From Lachnospiraceae bacterium (GTDB lineage: Bacteria > Bacillota > Clostridia > Lachnospirales > Lachnospiraceae): a DNA stretch of 61,016 nucleotides. Below are positions 8,621-18,824 of the stretch, in pieces. A model generated the notes under the pieces. It searched no databases, was not told the DNA's origin, and was given only the letters and a program-made list of their open reading frames with translations. Position numbers and translations under genes: made by a program. The stretch lies in assembly GCA_949383255.1 (NCBI GenBank), contig CASJPF010000021.1, forward strand, positions 1 to 61,016, given 5' to 3'. Numbering within the stretch: the first letter of the stretch is position 1; every line of letters starts with the position of its first letter.

Positions 8621-9358
8621 TTGAAAACAACAGGAACTAGAAGACGTTCAGGTTCCGGTATTAATGACAAAGCGATTGTGATGGAGCATGTGAGCAAAGC
8701 ATACACAGTGGGGATACCGGCATTAAACGACGTAAATCTGCATATAAATAAAGGGGAATTTGTATTTATCGTAGGAGACAGCGGTTCGGGAAAATCAACC
8801 CTTATCAAACTGCTGCTCCGAGAACTTTTGCCTACATCGGGAAAGATTATTGTAAATGGTACGGATGTGGTGCGGTTAAAGCGGCGTGCAATTCCAAAAT
8901 TCCGAAGAAGTCTTGGCGTGGTGTTTCAGGATTTCCGCCTTTTAAAAGATAGAAATGTCTATGAAAATGTTGCTTTTGCGCAGCGCATTATTCAGATGCC
9001 GAATCGGGAGATTAGAAAGAATGTTCCGTCAATCCTCTCTACGGTGGGACTTGCGGGCAAGTATAAGGCAAGGCCAAAGCAGCTTTCCGGCGGTGAACAG
9101 CAACGTGTGGCACTTGCAAGAGCACTTGTCAATAAACCACAGATTTTGCTTGCGGATGAGCCGACAGGAAATCTGGACCCAAAAAATTCATGGGAGATCA
9201 TGAGTCTGTTGGAGAAGATAAACAATAATGGAACTACAGTTCTCGTAGTCACACACAATCGTGAGATTGTAAATGCCATGCAGAAACGGGTTATTACAAT
9301 GAAGAAAGGCATCATTGTCAGTGATGAGGAAAAGGGTGGCTACATCGATGAGGATTAA
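8621..9358 (+). CDS. ftsE: Cell division ATP-binding protein FtsE
   Basis: A 245-residue ABC ATPase. Walker A is GDSGSGKST, the Q-loop is [10 protein letters not shown], the signature is [15 protein letters not shown] and Walker B is [22 protein letters not shown] carries the switch His. The ATPase core begins at about residue 19, after a basic N-terminal extension. The start used is TTG at 8621, since AGGAG lies about a dozen bases upstream; a start closer to the core cannot be excluded. With FtsX it forms the complex that couples the cytosolic divisome to periplasmic or wall hydrolases. The gene overlaps ftsX by 11 bases. Confidence 0.92.
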   Translation: MKTTGTRRRSGSGINDKAIVMEHVSKAYTVGIPALNDVNLHINKGEFVFIVGDSGSGKSTLIKLLLRELLPTSGKIIVNGTDVVRLKRRAIPKFRRSLGVVFQDFRLLKDRNVYENVAFAQRIIQMPNREIRKNVPSILSTVGLAGKYKARPKQLSGGEQQRVALARALVNKPQILLADEPTGNLDPKNSWEIMSLLEKINNNGTTVLVVTHNREIVNAMQKRVITMKKGIIVSDEEKGGYIDED

Positions 9359-10244
9359 TACATTATTTTATTGTATATGGCAGGGGATACGCAATATCTT
9401 TAAAAATAAATGGTTTACATTGGCATCTGTGGCAACGATTTCAGCATGTCTATTTTTGTTTGGCCTATTTTATGCGATTTTAACGAATTTTGAGCATATG
9501 GTAAAGAATGCAGAGCAGGGGTTGTGTGTCAGCGCCTTGCTTGAGGAGGGATTGAGCGAGGAGCGCGTGGCAGAAATCCGAGGAATGATTATGCGCAGAA
9601 CCGAGGTCAGCGATGTACAATATGTGTCTGCGGAGGAAACTTGGGCGCAGTTTGTGGAGGATAATAAGTTGGGAGATGTCAGTTTCTATACGGAAAATCC
9701 ACTTGAGGACTGTGCACATTTTGATATTTTTCTGAGTGATGTCTCCATGCAGCCGGCTCTGGTCAGTTATTTAGAATCGGTTGAGGGAATTCGGAAAATC
9801 AACCAGTCATTTTTGACAGCGCAAGCGCTAACAGGAGTCAATGCGATTATTGGGTATGTGTCACTGGGCATTATCATTATCTTATTTTTGGTATCCATCT
9901 TTCTTATTAGCAATACAGTATCCATTGGTATCTCTGTCAGAAAAGAGGAGATTCAGATTATGAAGTATATTGGCGCGACGGATTTTTTTACGAGAGCGCC
10001 ATTTGTGATTGAGGGTATGGTGATTGGGGTGATTGGTTCTTTTCTGCCACTGATTGCAGTGTACTTTATCTATAATGAAGCGATGATGTATGTGGCAAAG
10101 CGCTTTCCATCTTTGTCTCAGCTTTTGGCATTTTTGCCGGTGGAGACAGTGTTCACCAACCTTGTTCCAGTGTGTATCGCGCTGGGTGTTGGTATTGGTT
10201 TTATAGGAAGCTTTACTACGGTAAGAAAACATCTGAGTGTATAG
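9348..10244 (+). CDS. ftsX: Cell division protein FtsX (permease-like)
   Basis: The start is set at the ATG at 9348 ([20 protein letters not shown]), overlapping ftsE by 11 bases and matching the usual FtsX N-terminus; the frame is open further upstream. The 298-residue product has one N-terminal membrane helix, a large extracellular loop (about residues 50-155) and three C-terminal helices, the FtsX/MacB fold. In Firmicutes FtsEX activates peptidoglycan hydrolases through that loop. The next gene encodes a coiled-coil M23 protein, the expected partner. Confidence 0.92.
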   Translation: MRINTLFYCIWQGIRNIFKNKWFTLASVATISACLFLFGLFYAILTNFEHMVKNAEQGLCVSALLEEGLSEERVAEIRGMIMRRTEVSDVQYVSAEETWAQFVEDNKLGDVSFYTENPLEDCAHFDIFLSDVSMQPALVSYLESVEGIRKINQSFLTAQALTGVNAIIGYVSLGIIIILFLVSIFLISNTVSIGISVRKEEIQIMKYIGATDFFTRAPFVIEGMVIGVIGSFLPLIAVYFIYNEAMMYVAKRFPSLSQLLAFLPVETVFTNLVPVCIALGVGIGFIGSFTTVRKHLSV

Positions 10245-10269
10245 GAATTTAGAAAGGGCAGTTTTTAAC

Positions 10270-11505
10270 ATGACCAGTCGTATTGTGAAAAAAACAGCAT
10301 TTTTTATGGCGGTGACAATCTTTGTGACTGCCATATTTATCAACACGCGTTCATTTGTCAGTCAGGCAGACAATGTATCGGATTTGAAAAAGAGTATTGA
10401 ACAGAAACAGCAGGAAATCAAGAACACACAAAATGAAAAAAAGCAGTTACAGTCAGGAATGACAGATGTCAAGTCAATGATTGAAGCGTTAGAACAGTCC
10501 AAGAAAGATTTGGAGTCCTACGTGACACAGCTCGATCAGAATCTTGGTGAAGTACAGACCAGAATTTCGGAGATCAAAACAATGATCACACAGAAAGAGG
10601 CAGAAATCACCCAGATCAAGGCGGAGCTTGACGAGGCGATTGTAAAAGAGGAAACGCAGTATCAGAATATGAAGGTACGCATTAAGAACATGTATGAACG
10701 CGGGGATAATTTTTATTTTGAAGTGATTCTAAATGCACGCTCTTTTGGTGATATGCTTAACCGTGTGGATTATGTCGAAAAAATAACGGAATCCGATAAA
10801 CGTATGTTTGAGGAGTTTCGCGCAACAAGACAGTATGTGGAGGTTTGCAAGGCACAACTTGAGTCAGAACAGGAGCTTCTGGAGGAGGCAAAAAAGAATG
10901 TCGAGTCGGAGGAGGCATCTTTAAAAACTCTGATTACACAAAAGCAAGCAGATATTAAGGCGTATGAAGATGATATTAATAATCGAGAGCAAATGTTGAG
11001 AGAGTACGAGGCTGAGATTGCAGCGCGCGAGGCTGAGATTAAAGAACTTGAAGAGATTTCTAAAGCGCTTCAAAAACAGTTGGAGCAGGAAAATAAAAAG
11101 AGGACATATGACGGTGGAATGTTTACGTGGCCCGCGCCATCTTATACACGAATATCAGATGAATATGGTATGCGAATGCATCCCACATTGAAAGTTGAAA
11201 AGTTCCACAATGGCCTTGATATGGCGGCACCAGGCGGCTCTCCGATACTTGCAGCATATGATGGTACAGTTGTGGCGGCGGCTTATAGTAGTAGTATGGG
11301 AAATTATATTATGCTGTATCATGGTGATAATTTGTATACAATTTATATGCATGCGTCAAAATTGTATGTTTCAAATGGAGCAGAAATCAAAAAAGGGCAG
11401 AAAATTGCCGCAGTGGGCACAACGGGGAGATCGACAGGAAACCATTTACACTTTGGTGTGCGGTTAAATGGAAATTATATAAATCCATGGAACTATCTGA
11501 AATAA
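10270..11505 (+). CDS. EnvC-like murein hydrolase/activator, coiled coil plus M23
   Basis: The ATG at 10270 (MTSRIVKKTAFFMAV) follows AGAAAGGG and gives a clear signal peptide ending near residue 35. Residues of about 36-285 form a long coiled coil rich in K, E and Q. The C-terminal 120 residues are an M23/LytM domain (HNGLDMAAP, GTVVAA, YMHASKL, GTTGRSTGNHLHFGV). The HxxxD and HLH zinc-ligand positions are present, so it could be an active endopeptidase rather than a degenerate activator such as E. coli EnvC. The exported protein is encoded directly after ftsEX and is the likely target of FtsX. Confidence 0.88.
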   Translation: MTSRIVKKTAFFMAVTIFVTAIFINTRSFVSQADNVSDLKKSIEQKQQEIKNTQNEKKQLQSGMTDVKSMIEALEQSKKDLESYVTQLDQNLGEVQTRISEIKTMITQKEAEITQIKAELDEAIVKEETQYQNMKVRIKNMYERGDNFYFEVILNARSFGDMLNRVDYVEKITESDKRMFEEFRATRQYVEVCKAQLESEQELLEEAKKNVESEEASLKTLITQKQADIKAYEDDINNREQMLREYEAEIAAREAEIKELEEISKALQKQLEQENKKRTYDGGMFTWPAPSYTRISDEYGMRMHPTLKVEKFHNGLDMAAPGGSPILAAYDGTVVAAAYSSSMGNYIMLYHGDNLYTIYMHASKLYVSNGAEIKKGQKIAAVGTTGRSTGNHLHFGVRLNGNYINPWNYLK

Positions 11506-11531
11506 GGAACGAATAATAGAAAGGCATTGAA

Positions 11532-12845
11532 ATGCAGAATCAAGATTCAAATGGCAGTAATGGGACAAATAATCAAGGAAATTATTCCAACAACAATAAT
11601 GTGATCAATAGTCCTGGAAATAGAGAAGCAGGGCATCAGAGGAGTACGAAATATTATATTCTTGGCATTGTAACTGGTATGTTAGCTGCCTTTGCTATTA
11701 CACTTGGCGTAATAGGAGCGGTCCGAATTTACAAAGCAGTTCTGCCAGGGAGTCGGGGAAATGCTGCGGGTAGGACTGAGAGTATTACCAATAGAAGTGT
11801 AGAGAGAAAGCTTGGCGTTTTAGAGGACACAATTAAGAAATATTTCTGGAAAGATGTAGAGGAGGACGCCCTAGAAGACGGACTCTATAAAGGGCTGCTT
11901 AATTCATTGGAGGACCCATATAGTGTCTATTATACCAATGAAGAATTAATTGCATTACAACAGCAGACGGAAGGGATATACTATGGTATTGGTGCCTATA
12001 TTCAGGATGGAGAGGCTGGATATGTACAGATTAGTGGTGTGATTAAGAATACGCCAGCGGAAACAAGCGGTTTGATGCAGGGAGATTATATCTATAAAGT
12101 GAACGATGAAGATATGCAAGGCAAAGATAAAGCGTATGTAGTCAGTAAAATTAAGGGTGAGGAACATACCTATGTTACCTTGACAATCATTCGTGAGAAT
12201 GCGTCAGAGCCGTTAGAGATTGATGTGGAGCGCCGAAAGATTGAGAGTCCTACTGTGGAGTACGAGATGTATGAAAATAAAATGGCGTATATCCAGATTA
12301 CAGAGTTTGATTTAGTGACAACAGGACAGTTTGAGACTGCCTACAATCAAGCAAAAGCAGATGGAATGAAAGGATTGATTATTGACTTGCGCAGCAATCC
12401 TGGAGGGAATCTGTCGACAGTCTGTGAGATTGCCCGCATGATTCTGCCAAAGGGTATGATTGTCTATACAGAGGACAAATATGGAGAGCGCGAGGAATAT
12501 ACCTGTAATGGAGAGAATAAGATTACAGTTCCGCTGGTTGTGCTTACAAATGGTTATAGTGCAAGTGCATCAGAAATTCTTGCAGGTGCAGTGAAAGACT
12601 ATAAGATTGGAAAACTTGTGGGGACTACAACATTTGGCAAGGGAATTGTGCAGAAGGTAATTAATTTGTCAGATGGATCGGCAGTAAAGCTTACAGTAAG
12701 TAGTTACTTTACCCCCAATGGAAATAATATTCATGAGATTGGCATTGCGCCAGATGTGGAAGAACCATTTGACGCAGAATTGTATAAGAATGGGATCGAC
12801 AACCAGCTAGAAAAGGCAAAAGAAGTATTGGCAGAGATGATGTGA
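11532..12845 (+). CDS. C-terminal processing protease, S41 family (CtpA)
   Basis: A 437-residue protein. A polar, Asn/Gly-rich N-terminal tail is followed by one membrane anchor (about residues 38-64), a PDZ domain (GIGAYIQ through SGLMQGDYI) and the S41 catalytic domain. The Ser is in NGYSASASEILAGA and the general-base Lys in TTFGKGIVQK. CtpA enzymes process or degrade exported proteins, including wall-hydrolase regulators, which fits its place 26 bases after the M23 gene. The unit ends at a strong terminator. Confidence 0.9.
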   Translation: MQNQDSNGSNGTNNQGNYSNNNNVINSPGNREAGHQRSTKYYILGIVTGMLAAFAITLGVIGAVRIYKAVLPGSRGNAAGRTESITNRSVERKLGVLEDTIKKYFWKDVEEDALEDGLYKGLLNSLEDPYSVYYTNEELIALQQQTEGIYYGIGAYIQDGEAGYVQISGVIKNTPAETSGLMQGDYIYKVNDEDMQGKDKAYVVSKIKGEEHTYVTLTIIRENASEPLEIDVERRKIESPTVEYEMYENKMAYIQITEFDLVTTGQFETAYNQAKADGMKGLIIDLRSNPGGNLSTVCEIARMILPKGMIVYTEDKYGEREEYTCNGENKITVPLVVLTNGYSASASEILAGAVKDYKIGKLVGTTTFGKGIVQKVINLSDGSAVKLTVSSYFTPNGNNIHEIGIAPDVEEPFDAELYKNGIDNQLEKAKEVLAEMM

Positions 12846-12853
12846 TAATTCAG

Positions 12854-12900
12854 CAAACAACCAAAAAAGGCAGCGTGAAGCTGCCTTTTTTGGTTGTTTG
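12854..12900 (+). terminator. Strong bidirectional terminator, 21-bp perfect stem
   Basis: CAAACAACCAAAAAAGGCAG begins the left arm (12854-12874). The right arm 12880-12900 is its exact reverse complement, with loop GTGAA. The stem contains A6/T6 runs, so it supplies a U-tract in either direction. It separates ctpA (+) from the convergent 1799-residue surface-protein gene (-). Confidence 0.9.
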
Positions 12901-12916
12901 AATCACTATAAGAAAT

Positions 12917-15900
12917 TTAACGTGGTACTTTTCTGACATCATTCGGGTTCAGAGTGCAGAATACTGGTTCGCTTTTATTAGTATAGTACCAAACCAGATT
13001 TCCATTTACGACAATCGGTTTACACTCTGACAGAGGCATATCATCAAAGCGGTATATACCAGAGATGGGTTCACCGTTTCCGTTGAGTAGTATACTCTTC
13101 TGGACGATTGATTTGACTGGCTTGTTTTCCTCTATAACGGAAACTGTTTCTGTCCAGAGTAGCATGAACTCGTTACCATTTAGTTTGACTAGATGCGGTG
13201 TGGTGACTACAGCCTCTGCCACCTTTTGAGGATTGCCCTTAACATCTGTATATTCGATATATTTATGGTTTGTAATCCAATGTTGCGTTGTACCGGCTGC
13301 TGAGAAATTATCCTTCTGTGTACTGGTCACAAAGATGTTTCGTATTGTTCCTGTAGAATATGGAATTGCCTTCTGGTCCACAGAGTTGCCAGCCACCAGA
13401 TAAGCGGTATCAGATGCCTCAAAAGCACCTACAGATACACCTGTGAATGCACCAGAGCCGCCCATTGGCAGTACAGAAACAGCACGATTACCACCGAATG
13501 CATTTGCATCAGGGGCTTTTTTATTGTATTTCACCAGGACAACAGAACGTGGGTAAGCATCTCCCTGATCGACGGTCAGCAGCGTGTTGTCATCATCAAC
13601 TAAAACATATTGATTAAAGGAGTGGCTTACATATCCGTTCCATCCAAGATTATACACGCCTGTAAGTTGCTGCTGAATTTCCATTGTGGAAATTTGTATC
13701 GTTAAGGAAATATTCGCCTGATGTGTGTTATACATTTGATGACATGTGCGAATATACAAGATATCGTCACACTCTACCATGCGAAAACTTCCATTCTTAA
13801 ATGGATCTAAAGTATTTGCACCGAATAGACGGGTGGCGTCGATACGTTTCCAGTTCTTATCATATTTTACCACGCGCAATACTTCTTGAGTGTCATCTTT
13901 GTTAGGATTTCTTTCCCCAAATGCAAGGAAATAATAATCTTTACCTGCGTAGAAGCCGCCGAACTTTGACAACTCCATCTTAATAATTTTCTGCGACTTA
14001 AACTGATAATCGGATGTATAGGATTCTACACAGACATTATTATTACCTACACACTCTACGCGCACAAAGGTATTATCATCATTGTGGTACAAGTATGAGT
14101 TTATGTGTGAGCCTTCAAAATCACTGTAATTGTGACCACCTATATTTGTGGATAGTGCAGGGGAGGAGCCATTCACATCTTCATTTTCTTCCGGGATTTC
14201 TGTCTTTAAGTTCTTTGTCACTTCTCCCGTAAAATCTCCCAAGCCCTGTATTGTAACAGAAACCTGTTTGTTTGCCAGCTCGCTGTGATTTATAATTATG
14301 TAATCTGCGAATTCTTTCAATTCTTTTTTGTTATAAGTCAATACAATTTTACTCGGCTCTTTTTTGGTTGCTTTCGTTGCCTTAACAGAGGCCTTTTTGA
14401 TTTCCTGTGGTTTAATTGCAAATTTTATAGTGGTACTTCCGTTACAGTTATTGCCAATTCCCTTGATTGTGACTGACGCCGTTCCAGCATGGAGATTATT
14501 TGCGTAAGCAACAGTATAGTCTTTGTTTAAAGCCAATTTTTTGCCACGTACTGTTTTTATTGTTACAGCAGGTTTTTGCTCTTTTCCATTAAAAGTTTTG
14601 GGGGAGATATTTGCTATGGTCACATACTGAGATTTATTGACATCTACCTTGCCAATGTTAAAAGTACCTACAAATTTTCCTTTATATTTACCTTTTCCGG
14701 TGATGATCATTATTGCTGATCCATAATTTACATTATTCTGATATTGCACTTTGTAGTCTTTATTATTTTTTAGTTCAGTACCATCTCTTGTAGTAAGTTT
14801 AACATTTCTTGTAATAGCTTTTCCAGTATATGTTGTATCTCCAGTAATCTCTATTTGGGTTGAATTAATATAGTACTCCTTTTCGACAGCATATACAGTG
14901 AGTTTTACAGTGACCTCCCCTGTATAGTTAGTGTTCTCTTTTGCTTTGAGCTTTAGCGTTGCTTTCTTAGGATCTTGTGGGTCAATAAACTCGTAATAGA
15001 ATCCATTATTGTTTAGTCTTGTGGTTCCATCATAAATAATAAATGGTGCCGATTTGTCATTCGTGAGCTTACTTCCTGTAATAACCTTTAACTTCTTAAT
15101 GTTCTTAGGAGTGATTGTAAAAAAGATTTCTGATAAACTTCCTTTATATTCTCCAGTTCCTGTAATGATTACAGAAGCTTTTGTTGTATCTGTACTAGCA
15201 TTGATATTATTTTTATATTTAAGAGTATAATCCCTACCTTTTTTCAATGTAACTCGTTTCTTTCCGCTAAGTATTGAAACATTTACATTTGGTTCATAGG
15301 GTTTACCGTTATATACTCTTGATTTAATATTATCTTTAACAATGGTTTTTGTTTCATCAGCAGTTAAATCTATTTGTGGCAGCACTTTAAAGGTTTGTGT
15401 TACAGTTCCCTTGTACTCGCCTTTTCCTGTAATGATTGCAGTAGCTTCCTTTTCTACCTCACCAGGATTGCCATTATCTTTATATGTGAGGGTATAGTCC
15501 CTATCCTTTTTGAGTGTAACGCGTTTCTTTTCATCGAGCGCGGAAACAGTCACACTGGGTGTATAGGGTGTACCATTATAACGTTTTGGTTTAATATTGC
15601 TAATTCTGGTCTCTGCCTCTTCTAAATTGATTGGCGGAGTTATTGTAAAATATATTGTTTTACGTCCCTTATATTCTCCGATTCCTGTAATGATTGCAGC
15701 AGCTTTCTCTCCAGCGTTTACATTATTTTGGTATTTGAGTTCATAGTCCCTGTCTTCTTTGAGCGTGACTCGTTTCTTTCCCTTGCGTATTGAAACAGTT
15801 ATATTGGGTTCATAAGGGGTACCATTATAACGCCTTGGTTTGATATTGTTTGTTTTAAGGTCTGATGACGCAACGCCTATATCGATACGTGTATCTTCTT

Positions 15901-18316
15901 CTCTTGCTCCTTGTGAAGCACCCATATTGATTTCTGCATCATCTGCTGGAATCCACTTCGCATACAACACAATATCTTCCGTGATAATATCAGTTTCAAA
16001 GTTCCATGCATTAATACATTCTGCTTCACGATACCATTCTGCAAATGTATATCCATCGGCTGTCGGTGCATCGGGTGCTGCAAATGTTTCACCGTTATTT
16101 ACAGTTACAGGATCGATTTGCGCACCAATTCCCTGCATATTGAAAGTAACAAGACAAGTGTTTGCTGCGTCGGTGGTTTCAGTTTCTGCTTCTCCTTCTG
16201 TCCATTTTGCATATAGAATTGTATCTGATAATACCGTGTCTATTGCAAAGTCCCACGCATTGGTGCACTCGGGTTCTTTAAACCAACCTTCAAATTGATA
16301 TCCTTCGGCCGTTGGTGCTTCTGGTGCTGTCAAAAGTTCACCAGTTTTTACAGTCAAGGATTTGATTGGGGTTCCATGCTCTTGTAGCTCAAAACTTACA
16401 GTATAGACTGCTGCGGAAGGATCTTCTGTCCATTTTGCATAGAGTGTGATATCTGCGGTTACAGTTTCCTTTTCAAAATCCCATATATTTTCGCATTCCG
16501 TTTCTTTGAACCAGCCTTCAAACAAATACCCTTCTTTGACGGGGACTTCGGGCAATTCTATTTTTTCACTTTCCAGAATAGACTGCGCAGGCACAATTGT
16601 GCCACCATTCGATTCAAAGGTTATATTGTATCGCAGAGGTGCATCTTCAATTACAGTGTATATAAACTCAGCAATATCACTGTCTGTATAGCCTTCTTTT
16701 ACAGCAATTGCTCTCACTGTGATATCCTCTTCGATAGAGATTGGTTCAGTATATAAAATACTGTCAGTAGAAGGAGTTGTGCCATCAAGGGTATAGTAGA
16801 TTGTAGCGTCTTCCTTACTTGTCAGAATCAGCGTGGATTCTTTTGCAACGGCTTCTCCAGAAGAAATGCTTGCTTCTGGGGCTGTCAGGATTTCTTCTTC
16901 CTCTGTAATAGAGAAGAAATGAACAATATAACTTATGTAAGGTTTTTTATTTTTGCTAATTTCTACTTGGAAGGAATCTTCGTCCTCATAAGCAGTAATA
17001 TCAGATGTTTCTGGTCGGAAAATAATACTGCTTTTTTGTGCGGAATTGTCACTGTGTACATAAAAGTCACCATCTGCCGAATCCTTTGAGAAGTTCCATT
17101 TTTTTCCATCAGATTTTCTTGTCAGTGTCACGCCAATCTCGGAAGCTTTCAAAGTTTCATTTGTAGATATTGACCAAGGATAATCGTTGCCAAAATACTC
17201 GATAGGCATATTCTGGGCAGGCCATGCAATACCAAATATGCTTTCGTTCTCACCAGAATGGTCTGTTGCATACATTGCACTATAAATGCCTTTGCTTCCT
17301 GATATCGCGCCGAAACCAACTTGTTCCATAGACGGATTCAGAATTCTACTACGGTTTTCGAGCTGTGATATATTTTCACTGTCTTTATCTGCCATCCATG
17401 AATCAATTAGTGTTTCATTTAAGGTCCTTTTCTGATTGCCGTCAAATGCAATATTAGAATTAGAAGCACCTTCGGAGCCTTGCTGGAATAATTTTTCTGA
17501 CATGTCATCAGGTTTTGATGGTTCATGGCTTAAATCGTTATTGACATAGTTTACGAGTGCCGCTGATTGACTCAAATCATTGTAATCTTCATTTAAAGAT
17601 ATATCATGCGGCAGACCTGCAATAAAACGAATTTGACGAATCATAGCTGCAGCGGAATCCAGTGTTTCAGAGGACAAGGAACCAACTTTATATGGCGCTG
17701 TGATAGAAGGTTCTTCCTTATAAGTAATTTTATCTGTCTTCACAGCATTTTCTTGTTCCAGAAACTCCAAGATTTCATCTGTGGTATGATAAGATACTTG
17801 AAGCTTGGTATCCTGTTGCTTGGAGTCGGTTGTTTCCTCAGTTGTGATTTCTGTCACTTCTTCTGTTTCAGTTTCAAGCGCAGTCGTTCCTTCTGTTTCG
17901 TCTTCAAGCGTGGTTGTTTCTTCGGTTGCGGATTCTGTTGTCTTCTCTGTTTCAACTTCAGTTGCTTCGTCAGTTATAGTTTCTGTTACCTTTTCTGTCT
18001 CGTTTTCTGTTGTTGCTTCGGTTACGGAGTTTGTTGCCTCTTCTGTTTCAATCTCTGTTGCTTCGGTAGGATTAAGGGTTATCGACTCCTCCGTTTCAGA
18101 TTCTGTTTTGTCTGTTGTATTGCGGACAGACTCTTGCTCTGTTTCATTCTCTTTCGTTGTTTCTTGTTGTGTAGTTGTACTTTCCTGCTCAACAGAAGTT
18201 TCTTCTGACACATTTGTAGTTTCGGTCAGGACTTCAGCCGCAGCCGCAGGAAGATCCATGGTTGTAAATACCATAGCGATAGATAATATCATACAAAACA
18301 ATTTCTTTCTCTTCAT
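12917..18316 (-). CDS. Very large secreted multidomain protein with CAP-like, InlB-type and Ig-like repeats
   Basis: A 1799-residue protein with a signal peptide (residues 1-27, ending DLPAAAAEV). Residues of about 30-170 are a low-complexity Thr/Glu stalk. A CAP/SCP-like domain follows (about 215-370; AAAMIRQIRFIAGL, NDLSHE, LIDSWMADK). Next come a chitobiase-C/FN3-like module (about 495-570; ATIYYTLDGTTPS), three InlB B-type repeats (about 575-815; GYLFEGWFKE, TLYAKW) and six or so Ig-like repeats (about 850-1400; RYNGTPY, VTLKKDRDYTL). The C-terminal 400 residues are unrecognised and look beta-rich. There is no LPXTG sorting signal, so it is secreted or held non-covalently. An adhesive or environmental-interaction role is inferred. 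Repeat modules differ enough to suggest old duplications. Confidence 0.85.
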   Translation of the reverse strand: MKRKKLFCMILSIAMVFTTMDLPAAAAEVLTETTNVSEETSVEQESTTTQQETTKENETEQESVRNTTDKTESETEESITLNPTEATEIETEEATNSVTEATTENETEKVTETITDEATEVETEKTTESATEETTTLEDETEGTTALETETEEVTEITTEETTDSKQQDTKLQVSYHTTDEILEFLEQENAVKTDKITYKEEPSITAPYKVGSLSSETLDSAAAMIRQIRFIAGLPHDISLNEDYNDLSQSAALVNYVNNDLSHEPSKPDDMSEKLFQQGSEGASNSNIAFDGNQKRTLNETLIDSWMADKDSENISQLENRSRILNPSMEQVGFGAISGSKGIYSAMYATDHSGENESIFGIAWPAQNMPIEYFGNDYPWSISTNETLKASEIGVTLTRKSDGKKWNFSKDSADGDFYVHSDNSAQKSSIIFRPETSDITAYEDEDSFQVEISKNKKPYISYIVHFFSITEEEEILTAPEASISSGEAVAKESTLILTSKEDATIYYTLDGTTPSTDSILYTEPISIEEDITVRAIAVKEGYTDSDIAEFIYTVIEDAPLRYNITFESNGGTIVPAQSILESEKIELPEVPVKEGYLFEGWFKETECENIWDFEKETVTADITLYAKWTEDPSAAVYTVSFELQEHGTPIKSLTVKTGELLTAPEAPTAEGYQFEGWFKEPECTNAWDFAIDTVLSDTILYAKWTEGEAETETTDAANTCLVTFNMQGIGAQIDPVTVNNGETFAAPDAPTADGYTFAEWYREAECINAWNFETDIITEDIVLYAKWIPADDAEINMGASQGAREEDTRIDIGVASSDLKTNNIKPRRYNGTPYEPNITVSIRKGKKRVTLKEDRDYELKYQNNVNAGEKAAAIITGIGEYKGRKTIYFTITPPINLEEAETRISNIKPKRYNGTPYTPSVTVSALDEKKRVTLKKDRDYTLTYKDNGNPGEVEKEATAIITGKGEYKGTVTQTFKVLPQIDLTADETKTIVKDNIKSRVYNGKPYEPNVNVSILSGKKRVTLKKGRDYTLKYKNNINASTDTTKASVIITGTGEYKGSLSEIFFTITPKNIKKLKVITGSKLTNDKSAPFIIYDGTTRLNNNGFYYEFIDPQDPKKATLKLKAKENTNYTGEVTVKLTVYAVEKEYYINSTQIEITGDTTYTGKAITRNVKLTTRDGTELKNNKDYKVQYQNNVNYGSAIMIITGKGKYKGKFVGTFNIGKVDVNKSQYVTIANISPKTFNGKEQKPAVTIKTVRGKKLALNKDYTVAYANNLHAGTASVTIKGIGNNCNGSTTIKFAIKPQEIKKASVKATKATKKEPSKIVLTYNKKELKEFADYIIINHSELANKQVSVTIQGLGDFTGEVTKNLKTEIPEENEDVNGSSPALSTNIGGHNYSDFEGSHINSYLYHNDDNTFVRVECVGNNNVCVESYTSDYQFKSQKIIKMELSKFGGFYAGKDYYFLAFGERNPNKDDTQEVLRVVKYDKNWKRIDATRLFGANTLDPFKNGSFRMVECDDILYIRTCHQMYNTHQANISLTIQISTMEIQQQLTGVYNLGWNGYVSHSFNQYVLVDDDNTLLTVDQGDAYPRSVVLVKYNKKAPDANAFGGNRAVSVLPMGGSGAFTGVSVGAFEASDTAYLVAGNSVDQKAIPYSTGTIRNIFVTSTQKDNFSAAGTTQHWITNHKYIEYTDVKGNPQKVAEAVVTTPHLVKLNGNEFMLLWTETVSVIEENKPVKSIVQKSILLNGNGEPISGIYRFDDMPLSECKPIVVNGNLVWYYTNKSEPVFCTLNPNDVRKVPR

Positions 18317-18767
18317 AAAAATACCTCTACTTTAATTGAAAGCTGCTTAAAAAATGGTTTCTGTTAGATGAGAACAGTGAACAAGCAGCAGTTCATAGTT
18401 CTGTGTCAAAATCACACCCTTTCGAGAAAAATTTTCTGTGCAAAGTATAAAATACTGGCATTCTTGCAGCAGTATGCGAGTCAGTTCTGTTGATATAGAA
18501 TCAATTCACACGCTTGCAATAAAAATGCACATTTTTGCACAGGCAAATTATATTCATTATACTATATAATTCCAGTAATTGCCAGCGTTTTATTATCTGA
18601 ATTTTTTGCATTCTTATTACGAATCAAATGTAATTTTTCAAATAGATCTATCTCTAAATCTTCAAAGTTTACACAGACCAATTTTTCGATTTCTTTTAAT
18701 TTCCTAATGTTATTTATGCGAATTTTTCCTTTAATGCTATCTATATTTTACAATGGTTTCAAACTTT
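18317..18767. other. Intergenic region upstream of the surface-protein gene
   Basis: About 450 A+T-rich bases holding the leader of the minus-strand surface-protein gene; its Shine-Dalgarno AGAGG lies 7-11 bases before the ATG. I see no convincing ORF, tRNA or strong hairpin here apart from the repeat that follows at 18768. Confidence 0.5.
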
Positions 18768-18824
18768 AGGAACTATTCACAAATATCCTGTGTAAGCTGT
18801 ACATGTTATTTCTGAACAGTTCCT
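18768..18824. repeat. Short inverted-repeat element, AGGAACT ends
   Basis: Arms 18768-18785 and 18807-18824 are reverse complements with two mismatches (AGGAACTATTCACAAATA against AGGAACTGTTCAGAAATA). The terminal AGGAACTGT matches the ends of the MITE-like repeats at 40631 and 49711, so this may be a minimal or internally deleted relative. It reaches the stop codon of the gene at 18824-19225. Confidence 0.5.

Noticed and set aside
12854..12900. Transposon-end interpretation of the 21-bp inverted repeat
   Set aside because: Loop length, A/T runs and position between convergent stops fit a bidirectional terminator.
17606..18335. Long plus-strand open frames, one Ser/Val-rich and one Cys/Phe-rich
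   Set aside because: They are antisense to the Thr/Glu-rich low-complexity stalk of the large surface protein; the codon bias of that repeat removes stops in the other frames.
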